Shown here: piece by piece, positions 20,479 through 31,337 of the stretch
Layout of the letters: each line of letters begins with the position of its first letter
Numbering within the stretch: the stretch's first letter is position 1
Assembly (NCBI RefSeq): GCF_001426265.1
Contig: NZ_LMDG01000006.1
Coordinates: 80,171 to 144,170, forward strand
Reading direction: 5' to 3'
Length of the DNA stretch: 64,000 bases
Source: Rhizobium sp. Root1220
GTDB lineage: Bacteria; Pseudomonadota; Alphaproteobacteria; Rhizobiales; Rhizobiaceae
The notes under the pieces: generated by a model
Seen by the model: the letters and a program-made list of their open reading frames with translations, nothing else
The model's database searches: none
Told to the model about the DNA's origin: nothing
Program-made: the position numbers and the translations under genes

Positions 20479-22152
20479 ATGCTGATCCAGCTTTCGATCC
20501 GCGATATCGTCCTGATCGAGCGGCTGGATCTTGCCTTCGAGACCGGCCTTTCGGTGCTGACCGGCGAGACTGGTGCAGGCAAATCCATACTGCTAGACAG
20601 CCTGTCGCTCGCGCTTGGTGGGCGCGGCGACGGTGGCCTCGTACGCCATGGCGAAGACAAAGGGCAGGTGACTGCTGTCTTCGACGTGGGGCCGGATCAT
20701 GACGCCCGCAAGCTGCTTCGCGAAAACGGCATCGATGACGACGGGGATCTCATCTTCCGTCGCGTCCAGACTTCCGATGGACGCACGAAGGCTTATGTCA
20801 ATGACCAGCCGCTCAGCGTACAACTGATGCGCCAAGCCGGGCAGATGCTGGTCGAGATTCACGGTCAGCACGACGATCGGGCGCTCGTCGATACGCATGC
20901 GCATCGGGTGCTGCTCGATGCGTTTGCAGGGATCAGCGAAGACGTTGTCGGCGTTTCCCAGCTTTATCGTGCGTGGCGGGACACGGAACGCACCCTAAAA
21001 AAGCATCGCGAGAAGGTGGAGAATGCGGCCCGTGAAGCTGACTACATCCGCTCCTCCGTGGACGAACTTGAAAAGCTTTCGCCGCAAGACGGTGAGGAAG
21101 AAGAGCTTGCCGACCGTCGCCAGAAAATGATGAAAGCCGAACGGATCGCCGGCGACATTGCTGAGGCTTCCGAATTCCTGAATGGCAATGCCTCGCCGGT
21201 GCCCCATATTGCCTCGCTGGTTCGTCGGCTGGAGCGCAAGAGCCACGAGGCGCCGGGACTGTTGGAAGATACCGTAGCGCTTCTCGACGCTGCCCTCGAC
21301 CAGCTTTCCAACGCTCAGATGGAAGTGGAGACAGCGCTCCGGAAAACCGAATACGATCCGAGGGAGTTGGAGCGCGTCGAGGAACGGCTGTTTGCGCTAC
21401 GCGCTGCCTCGCGCAAATACTCCGTTCCGGTCACGGAGCTACCGGCACTCGCCGTCCGGATGATCAGCGACCTTGCCGATCTTGACGCCGGCGAGGAGAA
21501 GCTTGCCAAGCTGGAGGCCGAAGTCGGGGTGGCCAAGGCGAGCTATGATGCAGCAGCGCGCTCGCTGTCCGACAAACGCCATCACGCCGCGGAGGCATTG
21601 GCATCAGCCGTCATGGCGGAACTGCCTGCCCTGAAGCTCGAGCGTGCCCGTTTCATGGTGGAGATTACCACCAATGCGGAGGCAGCCGCTCCAGAGGGCA
21701 TCGATGTTATAGAATTCCACGTCCAGACCAATCCCGGCACGCGTCCCGGTTCGATCATGAAGGTCGCATCTGGGGGTGAACTCTCTCGCTTCCTGCTGGC
21801 GCTGAAGGTGGCGCTCGCGGATCGCGGCTCGGCGCCGACACTTGTCTTCGACGAAATCGATACCGGGGTCGGCGGGGCAGTCGCGGATGCGATCGGGCAG
21901 CGGCTGAAGCGGCTCTCCGACCGGGTGCAGGTGCTTTCGGTCACGCATGCGCCGCAGGTGGCCGCCCGGGCGGCGACGCATCTGCTGATCTCGAAGGGAC
22001 CGGCGTTCGAGGGCTCCGAGAAGATCGCGACACGCGTTGCCACCATGGAACCAAAGGACCGGAACGAAGAGATCGCTCGCATGCTGGCCGGCGCGTCGGT
22101 CACCGAAGAGGCGAGGGCGGCTGCCGCCCGATTGCTCGCCGGCAACGGCTGA
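20479..22152 (+). CDS. recN: DNA repair protein RecN
   Basis: SMC-like ATPase that acts on double-strand breaks. The Walker A loop GETGAGKS is at residues 29-36. A long helical middle part (about 160-370) would form the coiled coil. The ABC signature SGGELSRFLLALK and Walker B VFDEIDTGVGG follow in the C-terminal half, then TH-type switch VTHAPQVAA. 557 residues is normal. It follows bamD by 5 bp. Confidence 0.96.
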   Translation: MLIQLSIRDIVLIERLDLAFETGLSVLTGETGAGKSILLDSLSLALGGRGDGGLVRHGEDKGQVTAVFDVGPDHDARKLLRENGIDDDGDLIFRRVQTSDGRTKAYVNDQPLSVQLMRQAGQMLVEIHGQHDDRALVDTHAHRVLLDAFAGISEDVVGVSQLYRAWRDTERTLKKHREKVENAAREADYIRSSVDELEKLSPQDGEEEELADRRQKMMKAERIAGDIAEASEFLNGNASPVPHIASLVRRLERKSHEAPGLLEDTVALLDAALDQLSNAQMEVETALRKTEYDPRELERVEERLFALRAASRKYSVPVTELPALAVRMISDLADLDAGEEKLAKLEAEVGVAKASYDAAARSLSDKRHHAAEALASAVMAELPALKLERARFMVEITTNAEAAAPEGIDVIEFHVQTNPGTRPGSIMKVASGGELSRFLLALKVALADRGSAPTLVFDEIDTGVGGAVADAIGQRLKRLSDRVQVLSVTHAPQVAARAATHLLISKGPAFEGSEKIATRVATMEPKDRNEEIARMLAGASVTEEARAAAARLLAGNG

Positions 22153-24417
<2,265 letters not shown>

Positions 24418-24475
24418 GACCCCCGCGTCCGATATGGCGTGAGGTGGCCGACGTTGCATCGATCGCGCTTTGCCG

Positions 24476-25009
24476 TCAGGGTCTTATCCGTCCCATCGTA
24501 TAGGCATCAACATATTCTCCGGCCCGAAAGCCGAAGGCCCTTAGCAATCCCTCCCGTTCGAAGCCGAATTTCTCGTAGAGGCCGATGGCGACCCTGTTGT
24601 CCGTATAGACGGTGAGTTCCAGGCGTTTGATATCAAGCCAGTCATCGGCGGCCTCGACCATCGCGCCCAGGAGCAGTTTTCCGATACCGCGCCCGGTGAA
24701 GTCGTCATGCACGCCCATACCAATGCTCGCGACGTGTTGCCGACGGCCGGCGAAACGATTGAGGCCGCCGTTGGCAACGATTGTATCGCCGAGCGTCACT
24801 ACGAGGTTGAGCGCACCAGGCTCCGGACTCTCCATGCGCCTGCGGACTTCTTCGACCGTCTGATAGGGCGGCCGCAGGGTGCCAGCCCTGTATCCCGGCA
24901 AATTCAACAGGTCGGTTATAGCTTCCGCGTCGGACAGGCGCGCAGCGCGGACGGTAGCGTCCCCCAAGCTCGCTCGGGCGGGCGGTTCGTTGACTTCACT
25001 ATCAGACAT
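24476..25009 (-). CDS. GNAT N-acetyltransferase, YhhY/AaaT-like
   Basis: Acetyl-CoA-dependent acetyltransferase. The acetyl-CoA loop is GMGVHDDFTGRGIGKLLLGAMVE (Q/R-x-x-G-x-G/A pattern), and RLELTVYTDNRVAIGLYEKFGFEREGLLRAFGFRAGEYVDAYTMGRI closely follows the C-terminal pattern of E. coli YhhY (AaaT), which acetylates some free L-amino acids; substrate here is inferred. The start chosen is ATG 25009 because GGAGAG lies five bases upstream; the in-frame ATG 25021 lies inside a hairpin loop. 177 residues. Upstream are a short threonine-rich leader frame and two hairpins, described separately, suggesting regulation at the RNA level. Confidence 0.85.
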   Translation of the reverse strand: MSDSEVNEPPARASLGDATVRAARLSDAEAITDLLNLPGYRAGTLRPPYQTVEEVRRRMESPEPGALNLVVTLGDTIVANGGLNRFAGRRQHVASIGMGVHDDFTGRGIGKLLLGAMVEAADDWLDIKRLELTVYTDNRVAIGLYEKFGFEREGLLRAFGFRAGEYVDAYTMGRIRP

Positions 25010-25012
25010 TTC

Positions 25013-25037
25013 GCTCTCCATGAGTTACAAGGAGAGC
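25013..25037 (-). promoter_or_regulatory. hairpin sequestering the acetyltransferase ribosome-binding site
   Basis: On the minus strand GCTCTCC (25037-25031) can pair perfectly with GGAGAGC (25019-25013) across an 11-base loop. The second arm is the ribosome-binding site of the ATG at 25009. Opening this 7-bp stem would be needed for efficient initiation. Confidence 0.55.
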
Positions 25038-25043
25038 CGGTCC

Positions 25044-25069
25044 AAACCCTGCTCGCCTCGGCAGGGTTT
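25044..25069 (-). promoter_or_regulatory. 9-bp hairpin between leader frame and acetyltransferase gene
   Basis: AAACCCTGC and GCAGGGTTT form a perfect 9-bp stem with an eight-base loop. Read on the minus strand it is followed by only TTT then GGACCGG, so it is a poor terminator in that direction. On the plus strand it is followed by five Ts and could stop transcription reading in from ligA. Its place between leader stop (25091) and the RBS hairpin suggests an attenuator-like role. Confidence 0.5.
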
Positions 25070-25090
25070 TTGGGATGATCGGACGGTTTC

Positions 25091-25153
25091 TAACGCACCA
25101 TCGCTCCCGCACACCCTGTCTGGGTGGTGGTGGTGATATGAAGCGTTGCCATG
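25091..25153 (-). CDS. short threonine-rich leader peptide frame (20 codons)
   Basis: ATG to TAG reading MATLHITTTTQTGCAGAMVR. Six of twenty codons are Thr, four of them consecutive ACC. It resembles in style the enterobacterial thr operon leader, with a run of Thr/Ile and a small-residue end. A promoter with good spacing lies just upstream, leaving only about 11 bases before the ATG and no strong ribosome-binding site. It may be translated nearly leaderless, as reported for the short trp leader of Sinorhizobium. Translation is not proven. Confidence 0.45.
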
Positions 25154-25170
25154 GTCACAGGTCCGATCAT

Positions 25171-25199
25171 TGATACAGAATTTGTCATTGGCTTTCAAA
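25171..25199 (-). promoter_or_regulatory. predicted promoter of the leader-acetyltransferase transcript
   Basis: Minus strand TTGAAA (25199-25194), 17 bases, TATCAA (25176-25171). A TTGACA also lies just upstream (25206-25201). Predicted transcription start is near 25164. Confidence 0.5.
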
Positions 25200-25280
25200 T
25201 GTCAACGCCGCGGAGAAATTTGCCTAAGGCGTGCTGCGCGGCTATCCCTGATTCAATAGAACGAATCGGAGCGTGTCTGC

Positions 25281-25871
25281 TTGAAGACCATTGCCATTGA
25301 TTTCGAGACGGCCAACGAGCAACGGGCGAGTGCCTGCTCGGTCGGCCTTGCCTGGATCGAGGATGGCCGGGTGACGCGCGTCGAGGAGCGGCTGATCCGT
25401 CCCAGGGACATGCGCTTCTCCGGCATGAACATCGCCATCCACGGTATCCGTCCCGAGCACGTCGAGGACGCCGCAGAGTTTCCCGAGGTGATGGACGAGT
25501 TCCACGACGATTTTTGCGGCGCGACGATGATCGCGCACAACGCAGCGTTCGATTTCAGCGTGTGGCGGTCGAGCCTCGATCTCTATCGTCAATCGTATCC
25601 AGAACTCACATATCTCTGCAGTCTAAAGATGTCTCAGCGCATCTGGCCGCAATTCCTGTCACACCGTCTGAACATGCTTGCCGAGCATCTCGGGTTGCGC
25701 TTCGTGCATCACAACGCTGCCGAGGACGCCGCCGTCTGCGCACAAGCCGCAATCGAGATGGCGAGACAGATCGGGGCCGCTGCGGTTCACGCCATTCCTG
25801 CCTTGATTGGAATGAAGCCCGGCCGTTTGACGGCCGGTGGCTACGAGCCCTGCACCTGCCGTAAGGCCTGA
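25281..25871 (+). CDS. DEDDh-family 3'-5' exonuclease
   Basis: DnaQ-like exonuclease domain standing alone. Exo I is TIAIDFETAN at the N-terminus, Exo II is MIAHNAAFDFSVW (about 78-90), and Exo III is HHNAAEDAAVCAQA with the histidine of the DEDDh type. 196 residues, no polymerase or GIY-YIG part. The start is TTG at 25281, with GGAG eight bases upstream, since the motif-bearing N-terminus begins directly there and no ATG is available. Role in repair or RNA/DNA processing is unknown. Confidence 0.82.
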   Translation: MKTIAIDFETANEQRASACSVGLAWIEDGRVTRVEERLIRPRDMRFSGMNIAIHGIRPEHVEDAAEFPEVMDEFHDDFCGATMIAHNAAFDFSVWRSSLDLYRQSYPELTYLCSLKMSQRIWPQFLSHRLNMLAEHLGLRFVHHNAAEDAAVCAQAAIEMARQIGAAAVHAIPALIGMKPGRLTAGGYEPCTCRKA

Positions 25872-25937
25872 GCGTTTCCTTGCAAAGGCTTCGAGCGCAC
25901 TTACGTTATAGTAGGGAAACCTTAGGGAGCCATCATC

Positions 25938-26432
25938 ATGTTCACAAAGCACAATTTCGTTCTTTCGGCCGCCGTGCTGGTTGGCCTCTTTGCCGGGACC
26001 GCATCCGCAGATGTGGTGGGCAAGGTCGGCGTCGACTGGATCGGCAACGACATCATCGTCGATGCGGTGGCCGACCCTGAAGTGAAGGGAGTTACCTGCC
26101 ACGTCACCTATTTCGAGCGCAGTGTTATCGACCGGGTCAAGAATGGTAACTGGTTCGAAGATCCCTCGAACAGCGCGATCTCTTGCCATCAGACAGGTCC
26201 GATCGAAATCGGCGACATAGAGATGTCGAGCGGTGGGGATGAGGTCTTCAAATCCGGTATCTCGCTGATCTGGAAGAAGCTTGTGGTCAACCGGATCTAC
26301 GACAAGCAGAACGACACGCTGATCTATCTCGCGCATTCCCGTCAAGTCACCGACGGTTCCGCGAAGATGGCGATTTCGACGGTTTCGCTCTACGGGCAGA
26401 ACGTGACGTGGGCGAACGGCAAGCCGCAATAG
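25938..26432 (+). CDS. creA: CreA family periplasmic protein
   Basis: Secreted protein of unknown molecular function. A 23-residue signal peptide ends in ASA, and the mature protein follows the CreA pattern: VGKVGVDWIGNDIIVDAVADPEVKGVTCHV, SNSAISCHQTGPIEI, and a C-terminal SAKMAISTVSLY. It has two conserved cysteines that may form a disulfide. 164 residues. TAGGGAGCC precedes the ATG. Family membership is clear from alignment by eye with E. coli CreA; E. coli creA lies in the creABCD locus, but no cre regulators are present here. Confidence 0.85.
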   Translation: MFTKHNFVLSAAVLVGLFAGTASADVVGKVGVDWIGNDIIVDAVADPEVKGVTCHVTYFERSVIDRVKNGNWFEDPSNSAISCHQTGPIEIGDIEMSSGGDEVFKSGISLIWKKLVVNRIYDKQNDTLIYLAHSRQVTDGSAKMAISTVSLYGQNVTWANGKPQ

Positions 26433-26545
26433 GAACCGTGTGACCTCGCACTGCGCAGTTCCCGAACTGTCGTCATGCGGCGGATGGAAATCGGTTGCGG
26501 GCGAAGATAAGGTCCGGTGCCGGATCAAATCGAAGAGGATGCCCG

Positions 26546-27415
26546 ATGCCAAGCCTTGCAAGAATCGCGAACCAATACCTGACGGTCGATGTCTCCTCCC
26601 TCGGTGCCGAGATGCAGGCATTAACCACCAGCGACGGGCGCTCCTGGCTGTGGAGCGGCGATGCGGCGTTCTGGGGCGGGCGGTCGCCGGTTCTGTTCCC
26701 GATTGTCGGCAAGGCACCCGACGATACCCTTGCGATCGACGGCCAGAGATATCCGATGGGGCAGCATGGCTTCGCCCGTCGGACAGAGTTCGTTCTTGCT
26801 TCCTCCAGCGCGACGATGTGCCGATATGAGCTCGCGTCGTCGCCGGCAACGAAGGCGGTCTACCCGTTCGATTTCCTGCTGGCGGTCGAGCACGCGGTCG
26901 AGGGACGGGCGCTGACTGTCGCGGCGGAGGTCAGCAATCGCGACCAGCGGCCACTGCCCTTCGGCATCGGCTTTCATCCGGCCTTTGTCTGGCCGTTGCC
27001 GGGCGCCGCCGGAAAGGACCATGTCGTCACGCTCGACAATCATGGCGAGCCGGATCTGGTTAGACTGGATGGCGGCCTGATTTCGCCTGCGAAACTTGCA
27101 TCGCCCTTCACGGCCGGACGACTGGTCCTCAGCCACGGCATGTTCGAAAAGGACGCCATGATCTTTCCTCAAGGTGCGGGGAAGGGCCTGCGCTACGGGG
27201 TCGAAGGTGGGTCGTCGATGCATTTCAGCTTCGACAATCTGCCCAATCTGGCGCTGTGGCAGAAACCAGGTGCACCGTTTATCTGCATCGAGCCATGGCA
27301 TGGGACCGCGGCAGAGAAGGGCGGCTCGAGCGAGTTGGCGCAGCGGCCGTATAGCCAGACACTCGCTCCCGGCGCCGTCGCCCGCTTCGCATTCACCGTC
27401 GAGATCGCCGAATAG
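26546..27415 (+). CDS. aldose 1-epimerase family protein
   Basis: Galactose-mutarotase-like beta-sandwich protein, probably acting on a sugar or sugar phosphate. The segments GAEMQALTTSDGRSWLWSGDAAFWGGRSPVLFPIVG, HGFARR, FGIGFHPAF and the late CIEPWHG match the YeaD/LacX-like branch. The frame is open from 26495, but ATG 26546 has AGAGG seven bases upstream. 289 residues. It stands alone after creA, with no sugar operon around it. Confidence 0.82.
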   Translation: MPSLARIANQYLTVDVSSLGAEMQALTTSDGRSWLWSGDAAFWGGRSPVLFPIVGKAPDDTLAIDGQRYPMGQHGFARRTEFVLASSSATMCRYELASSPATKAVYPFDFLLAVEHAVEGRALTVAAEVSNRDQRPLPFGIGFHPAFVWPLPGAAGKDHVVTLDNHGEPDLVRLDGGLISPAKLASPFTAGRLVLSHGMFEKDAMIFPQGAGKGLRYGVEGGSSMHFSFDNLPNLALWQKPGAPFICIEPWHGTAAEKGGSSELAQRPYSQTLAPGAVARFAFTVEIAE

Positions 27416-27493
27416 GCGACAGCTGATATCAGACGCCGACGAGACGCCCGGAACGGATCGTTGCGGGCGTCTTACATTCTGAGTTCGATGATC

Positions 27494-27961
27494 TCAGGCG
27501 ACTTGCGCCAGTTCGTCGGCGATGACCGTGTCGAGGTTGAGGAAACAGACCATGGTCTTTTCCAGCGCGACGATGCCGCGGCAGAATGCGCGCTGGGCTT
27601 CCGGGATGATTTCCGGGGCCGGCTGAAGGTTTTCGCTCTTGATGGTCATCATGTCGGAAACCTGCTCGACGAGCAGGCCGACCAACTTGCCGGCGATATC
27701 CGTGACGATGATGGCGGAGCGCTCGGATGGCTCGGTCATCTTCATGCCGAGGCGGCAGGCCATGTCGATGACAGGGATAACTGCGCCGCGCAGGTTGATC
27801 AGGCCGAGAACGTAAGGCGGGGTATGCGGCATCGGGGTGACGGGGGCCCAGCCGCGGATTTCGCGGATCGCCATGATGTCGATGCAGAATTCCTGCTCAC
27901 CGAGGTGGAAGGAGACGATCTCGAGATGCGAGCCGGTCTGGTTGATGACAGTGGTATTCAT
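27494..27961 (-). CDS. cheW: chemotaxis coupling protein CheW
   Basis: SH3-like adaptor linking chemoreceptors to the CheA kinase. The domain covers nearly the whole 155 residues, with the typical FHLGEQEFCIDIMAIREI start, GLINLRGAVIPVIDM core and LLVEQVSDMM. It is away from any che operon visible in the window, so it is either a solitary CheW or serves a receptor cluster elsewhere. Confidence 0.93.
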   Translation of the reverse strand: MNTTVINQTGSHLEIVSFHLGEQEFCIDIMAIREIRGWAPVTPMPHTPPYVLGLINLRGAVIPVIDMACRLGMKMTEPSERSAIIVTDIAGKLVGLLVEQVSDMMTIKSENLQPAPEIIPEAQRAFCRGIVALEKTMVCFLNLDTVIADELAQVA

Positions 27962-28376
27962 GATCAGAATTGTTCCCAGTTGTCTCTGGCGGCAGCGCGC
28001 CGCTGAATGCGCCCGCGAATTGCCGATTGGGCTTCATGCGGGAGATGGTTCCGGATGCGAGACCGCTTTTGCTTCCCGCGGCGTTGGACGGGCATTCATG
28101 CCCTCGCCGATATTGAACTGCTGAACCAGATGCTAAAGACTGTGTTGATTCCGTTCAGTCCGACCGATTGTTCGCGTGGAGAGGTTACGATTGGTTTAAC
28201 ATGTTCGTCGTTGCCCAAACATCTTGGCGACGACCGGCTTCGACGTGGGTCGAGGTTCTTTCACCTGCCTATGTGGGGCAATTGACCACGGGTCGAAAAC
28301 GGGTGTTGAATTGCGTGCGGTGGTGCAAAGCGGTATCAGGCAGAGAGGACCATACCTGTCTGCAAGGAATTGATTG
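27962..28376. other. 415-bp divergent gap between cheW and the Sco1 gene
   Basis: No gene, RNA or repeat is recognised. Short frames on both strands lack ribosome-binding sites and family motifs. It should contain the two outward promoters; none stands out. Confidence 0.5.
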
Positions 28377-28979
28377 ATGAAGACTGTTCGCATCGCTGTC
28401 TGGGTCGCCGTGCTGCTGATGGCCGGTATTCTCGGCTGGCTGACGCTCAATGTCACCAAGACCAAGGAAGCGCTCTCGGAAGGTGCTTTCGGCGTGCCAT
28501 TCACGCTGGTCGCACAAAATGGACAGCCCATCACGGAACAGGCATTCCGCGGCAAGCCTTCGGCGGTTTTCTTCGGCTTTACCCATTGCCCGGAGGTCTG
28601 CCCGACCACGCTATTCGAGTTGAACGGTTGGCTGGAGAAGATCGATCCGAAGGGCGACAAGCTGCAGGCCTATTTCGTAACCGTCGATCCCGAGCGCGAC
28701 ACCCCCGAGGTGATGAATCAGTATGTTTCCAATGTCTCGAAACGGATCGTCGGCATATCGGGGACGCCCGATAAGGTCGCGGATGTGATCAAGGGCTACC
28801 GTGTCTACGCCAAGAAGGTGCCGCTCGACGCCAACAATCCGACTGGCGATTATACGATGGATCACACGGCCTCGGTATTCCTGCTCGATTCTGCCGGGCG
28901 GTTCGCCGGAACGATCGCCTATGGTGAAAATCCCGATACGGCGGTAAAAAAGCTGGAGAACCTCGTCAGCAAGGGATGA
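28377..28979 (+). CDS. SCO1/SenC copper chaperone family protein
   Basis: Membrane-anchored thioredoxin-fold protein that delivers copper to cytochrome c oxidase or acts as a thiol reductase. An N-terminal anchor (about residues 5-25) is followed by GFTHCPEVCP with the CxxxC copper site and, near the C-terminus, DHTASVFLLD with the third ligand histidine. 200 residues. A TTG at 28374 extends the frame by one codon, but ATG 28377 with AAGGA eight bases upstream is preferred. The next gene starts 4 bp later. Confidence 0.92.
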   Translation: MKTVRIAVWVAVLLMAGILGWLTLNVTKTKEALSEGAFGVPFTLVAQNGQPITEQAFRGKPSAVFFGFTHCPEVCPTTLFELNGWLEKIDPKGDKLQAYFVTVDPERDTPEVMNQYVSNVSKRIVGISGTPDKVADVIKGYRVYAKKVPLDANNPTGDYTMDHTASVFLLDSAGRFAGTIAYGENPDTAVKKLENLVSKG

Positions 28980-28983
28980 CATC

Positions 28984-30111
28984 ATGGCGCCTGGTCATCG
29001 CAGGATTCTAGTCGCCGGAGCCGGCGCAACCGGTCTCACGGCTGCGCTGGAACTCGCCAGACGCGGATTTCGACCTCGGATCATAGACAACGGTGAAGGC
29101 ACTGTCCCGCTTTTGGAGAGCCGCGCTCTCGGCATCAATGCGCGGACGCTCGCCTTGCTGGCTCCGTCGAGGGTCACCGACGCCATCTTGCAGGAGGCGC
29201 AGCAACTCGCGCAATTCCGCGTCGTTGCCAAGCGGCGTAGGCTTGCGGTTCTGGACACTACCAAGGTTCCCGGACCGTACGGTGCGCTTCATGCCTTGGC
29301 GCAGGGACATACCGAACGGCTGCTGCTGGGCAAGCTCTCCGACTATGAAGTTGTCCCGGAGTGGCATACGACGGTCGAGACGGTCTCTGAAGATCTTTTG
29401 AAGCCCCAGGTCACTCTGCGCAAGCCGGATGGCTCAGTCGAGACCGCCGAATTCGATATCGTCATTGGCGCAGACGGCGCTCATTCGACGGTACGCAAGT
29501 CGATTGGCGTGGCGTTCCCAGGCGAGGCACTCGAAAGCAGCTTCTACCTTGCCGATTTTCGCTACACGCGGGAAATCGATTCGCATTTTGTCGAGATGAT
29601 CCTGCTGGACCCCGGCATGATCGGCAGGGTTCCGGTCGAGCGGGATGTCGTTCGCTATATTTCGACACTTCCGGATTTCGAAAGCAGCATCGACCACCCG
29701 GCGCCTATCGCGGAACAGACTTGGGCAACCAGCTTCCGTATTCACTTCCGCCACGTCGAGACAATGTCAAAAGGAAACGTGTTTCTTGCTGGGGACGCCG
29801 CGCATATTCACTCACCAGCTGGCGCACGTGGCATGAACCTCGGCATAGAGGATGCATGCTGGCTAGCTTGGCTGATCGCCGAGGGTCGCGAGGCGGATTA
29901 TACCCAGCTACGAATGCCAGCGGTCCTGACCGTGTTGAAACAGACACGTCAGCTCACGGCCCTGTTCACCATGAGCAATCCGCTGGCTATCAAGCTGAGG
30001 AACCTTGCGATACCCACCCTTTTCAGACTACCTGCATTTTCACACAGATTGCTTCGCGGCGTATCGGGATATGATACGCCGGCACCGCCATGGATCGATG
30101 GCGCGCTATAA
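28984..30111 (+). CDS. FAD-dependent monooxygenase (aromatic hydroxylase type)
   Basis: Group A flavoprotein monooxygenase of unknown substrate. The FAD dinucleotide motif is VAGAGATGLTAALELARRG, the second FAD/NADPH motif is VIGADGAHSTVRK (the DG motif, about residues 160-172), and the third is GNVFLAGDAAHIHSPAGARGMNLGIEDACWL. 375 residues, shorter than phenol-hydroxylase forms and lacking a C-terminal thioredoxin domain. The ATG follows AAGGGATGACATC and the Sco1 stop, so the genes are likely cotranscribed and possibly continue into prmA. Confidence 0.85.
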   Translation: MAPGHRRILVAGAGATGLTAALELARRGFRPRIIDNGEGTVPLLESRALGINARTLALLAPSRVTDAILQEAQQLAQFRVVAKRRRLAVLDTTKVPGPYGALHALAQGHTERLLLGKLSDYEVVPEWHTTVETVSEDLLKPQVTLRKPDGSVETAEFDIVIGADGAHSTVRKSIGVAFPGEALESSFYLADFRYTREIDSHFVEMILLDPGMIGRVPVERDVVRYISTLPDFESSIDHPAPIAEQTWATSFRIHFRHVETMSKGNVFLAGDAAHIHSPAGARGMNLGIEDACWLAWLIAEGREADYTQLRMPAVLTVLKQTRQLTALFTMSNPLAIKLRNLAIPTLFRLPAFSHRLLRGVSGYDTPAPPWIDGAL

Positions 30112-30126
30112 CTGGAAAGACCGCCC

Positions 30127-31005
30127 GTGAGTGAAATACGCCTCTATGTGACAACCACCGAAATACGGGCAGGGCAGATTCTCGATCTGCTGTCGGACGT
30201 GTTCGGCGAAGAAGATTTCGCGATCGCGACGACGGAGATCGATGAAAAGAAGGATATCTGGGAAGCGTCCGTCTACATGATGCGCGAAGACGAGGCAGAG
30301 GTGCGCAGCCGTGTGGAAGAGGCGCTGACGCACGCCTTTCCCGATGCGAAGGTTGAACGGGAAGTCATTCCGGAGATCGACTGGGTCGCGAAATCGCTGG
30401 AGGGTTTGAAGCCGGTTCGTGCAGGGCGCTTCCTGGTTCATGGATCGCATGACAGGGACAAGGTACGCTCCGGTGACATCGCCATCGAGATCGATGCGGG
30501 GCAGGCTTTCGGGACAGGCCACCACGGCACGACGGCAGGTTGCCTGGAGACGATCGATCACGTGGTCCGCTCACGACGGGTGCGCAATGCGCTCGACCTG
30601 GGTACCGGCAGCGGGGTGCTCGCCATTGCAGTGCGAAAGCTCAAGAACATTCCGGTACTGGCGACCGACATCGATCCAATCGCGACACGGGTTGCGGCAG
30701 AGAACGTCCGCCGCAATGGTATCGCCTCCGGCGTTTCGACGGAGACCGCGCCGGGATTTCATTCGACTGCCTTCTCCGCGCACGGTCCGTTCGACCTGAT
30801 AATTGCCAATATTCTCGCGCGACCTCTGATCAGGATGGCGCCGCAGCTTGTCACCCACCTGGCTTCAGGCGGCTCCGTGATCCTGTCCGGCATTCTTGCA
30901 ACGCAGCGCTGGAAGGTGCTCGCGGCGTATAACGGCGCGCATTTGCGCCACGTCCGGACGATCTGGCGCAATGGCTGGGTGACAATCCATCTCGATCGCC
31001 CCTGA
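30127..31005 (+). CDS. prmA: ribosomal protein L11 methyltransferase
   Basis: SAM-dependent enzyme that methylates ribosomal protein L11. The C-terminal methyltransferase domain has TGHHGTTAGCLE, motif I NALDLGTGSGVLAIAV (about 155-170), TDIDPIA (motif II) and the NILARPLI motif that is characteristic of PrmA. The GTG start follows GGAAAG. 292 residues. Confidence 0.93.
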   Translation: MSEIRLYVTTTEIRAGQILDLLSDVFGEEDFAIATTEIDEKKDIWEASVYMMREDEAEVRSRVEEALTHAFPDAKVEREVIPEIDWVAKSLEGLKPVRAGRFLVHGSHDRDKVRSGDIAIEIDAGQAFGTGHHGTTAGCLETIDHVVRSRRVRNALDLGTGSGVLAIAVRKLKNIPVLATDIDPIATRVAAENVRRNGIASGVSTETAPGFHSTAFSAHGPFDLIIANILARPLIRMAPQLVTHLASGGSVILSGILATQRWKVLAAYNGAHLRHVRTIWRNGWVTIHLDRP

Positions 31006-31021
31006 GACGCGTAAACGAAAA

Positions 31022-31052
31022 AAGGCGGTGCCGATGGCACCGCCTTCAGACC
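31022..31052 (-). terminator. terminator hairpin between prmA and the 57-codon gene
   Basis: A perfect 11-bp stem AAGGCGGTGCC/GGCACCGCCTT with a three-base loop (stem 31022-31046). On the minus strand it is followed by TTTTTT, making it a strong intrinsic terminator for the small minus-strand gene at 31164-31337. On the plus strand it may also stop prmA transcripts, though no T-run follows there. Confidence 0.85.
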
Positions 31053-31163
31053 GGTTTCCCGGTCTATACCCGCGAGCTCGAAGGAGGAGGAGCGCTCGAG
31101 CGGGTTCTACTTGTTCTGATCGCCAGTCCGATGAGGGAGGAGGAGAACGGAGCGGCGAGTTGC

Positions 31164-31337
31164 TCAGAACACGTAGTTGGTTGCGCCCTGGTGGCGCGTG
31201 ACTTTATGGCCGGTGCCGATCAGCTTGAGGGTGTCCCCATTCAGCGGGCGGAGCGAGCCGAGAACGTGACGCACGGTCTGGCGCTCGCCAGCCTGCACCG
31301 GGCTGCTGTAAGCGAAGCGCGACAGAGAGGCGGTCAT
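31164..31337 (-). CDS. small conserved-looking hypothetical protein (57 residues)
   Basis: Not recognised. The frame encodes a basic, non-membrane peptide beginning MTASLSRFAYSSPVQAGER and ending HKVTRHQGATNYVF. Evidence for a real gene is an AAAGGAA ribosome-binding site nine bases before the ATG, codon use in line with neighbours, and a strong intrinsic terminator with six Ts about 110 bp downstream on the same strand. It lies alone between prmA and the aminopeptidase gene. No signal peptide, no cysteine pairs and no known motif are visible. Confidence 0.6.
   Translation of the reverse strand: MTASLSRFAYSSPVQAGERQTVRHVLGSLRPLNGDTLKLIGTGHKVTRHQGATNYVF

Noticed and set aside
25121..25135. 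GGT repeat seen as a possible simple-sequence tract or CRISPR-like unit
   Set aside because: Only four units; better explained as the Thr codons of the leader frame on the other strand.
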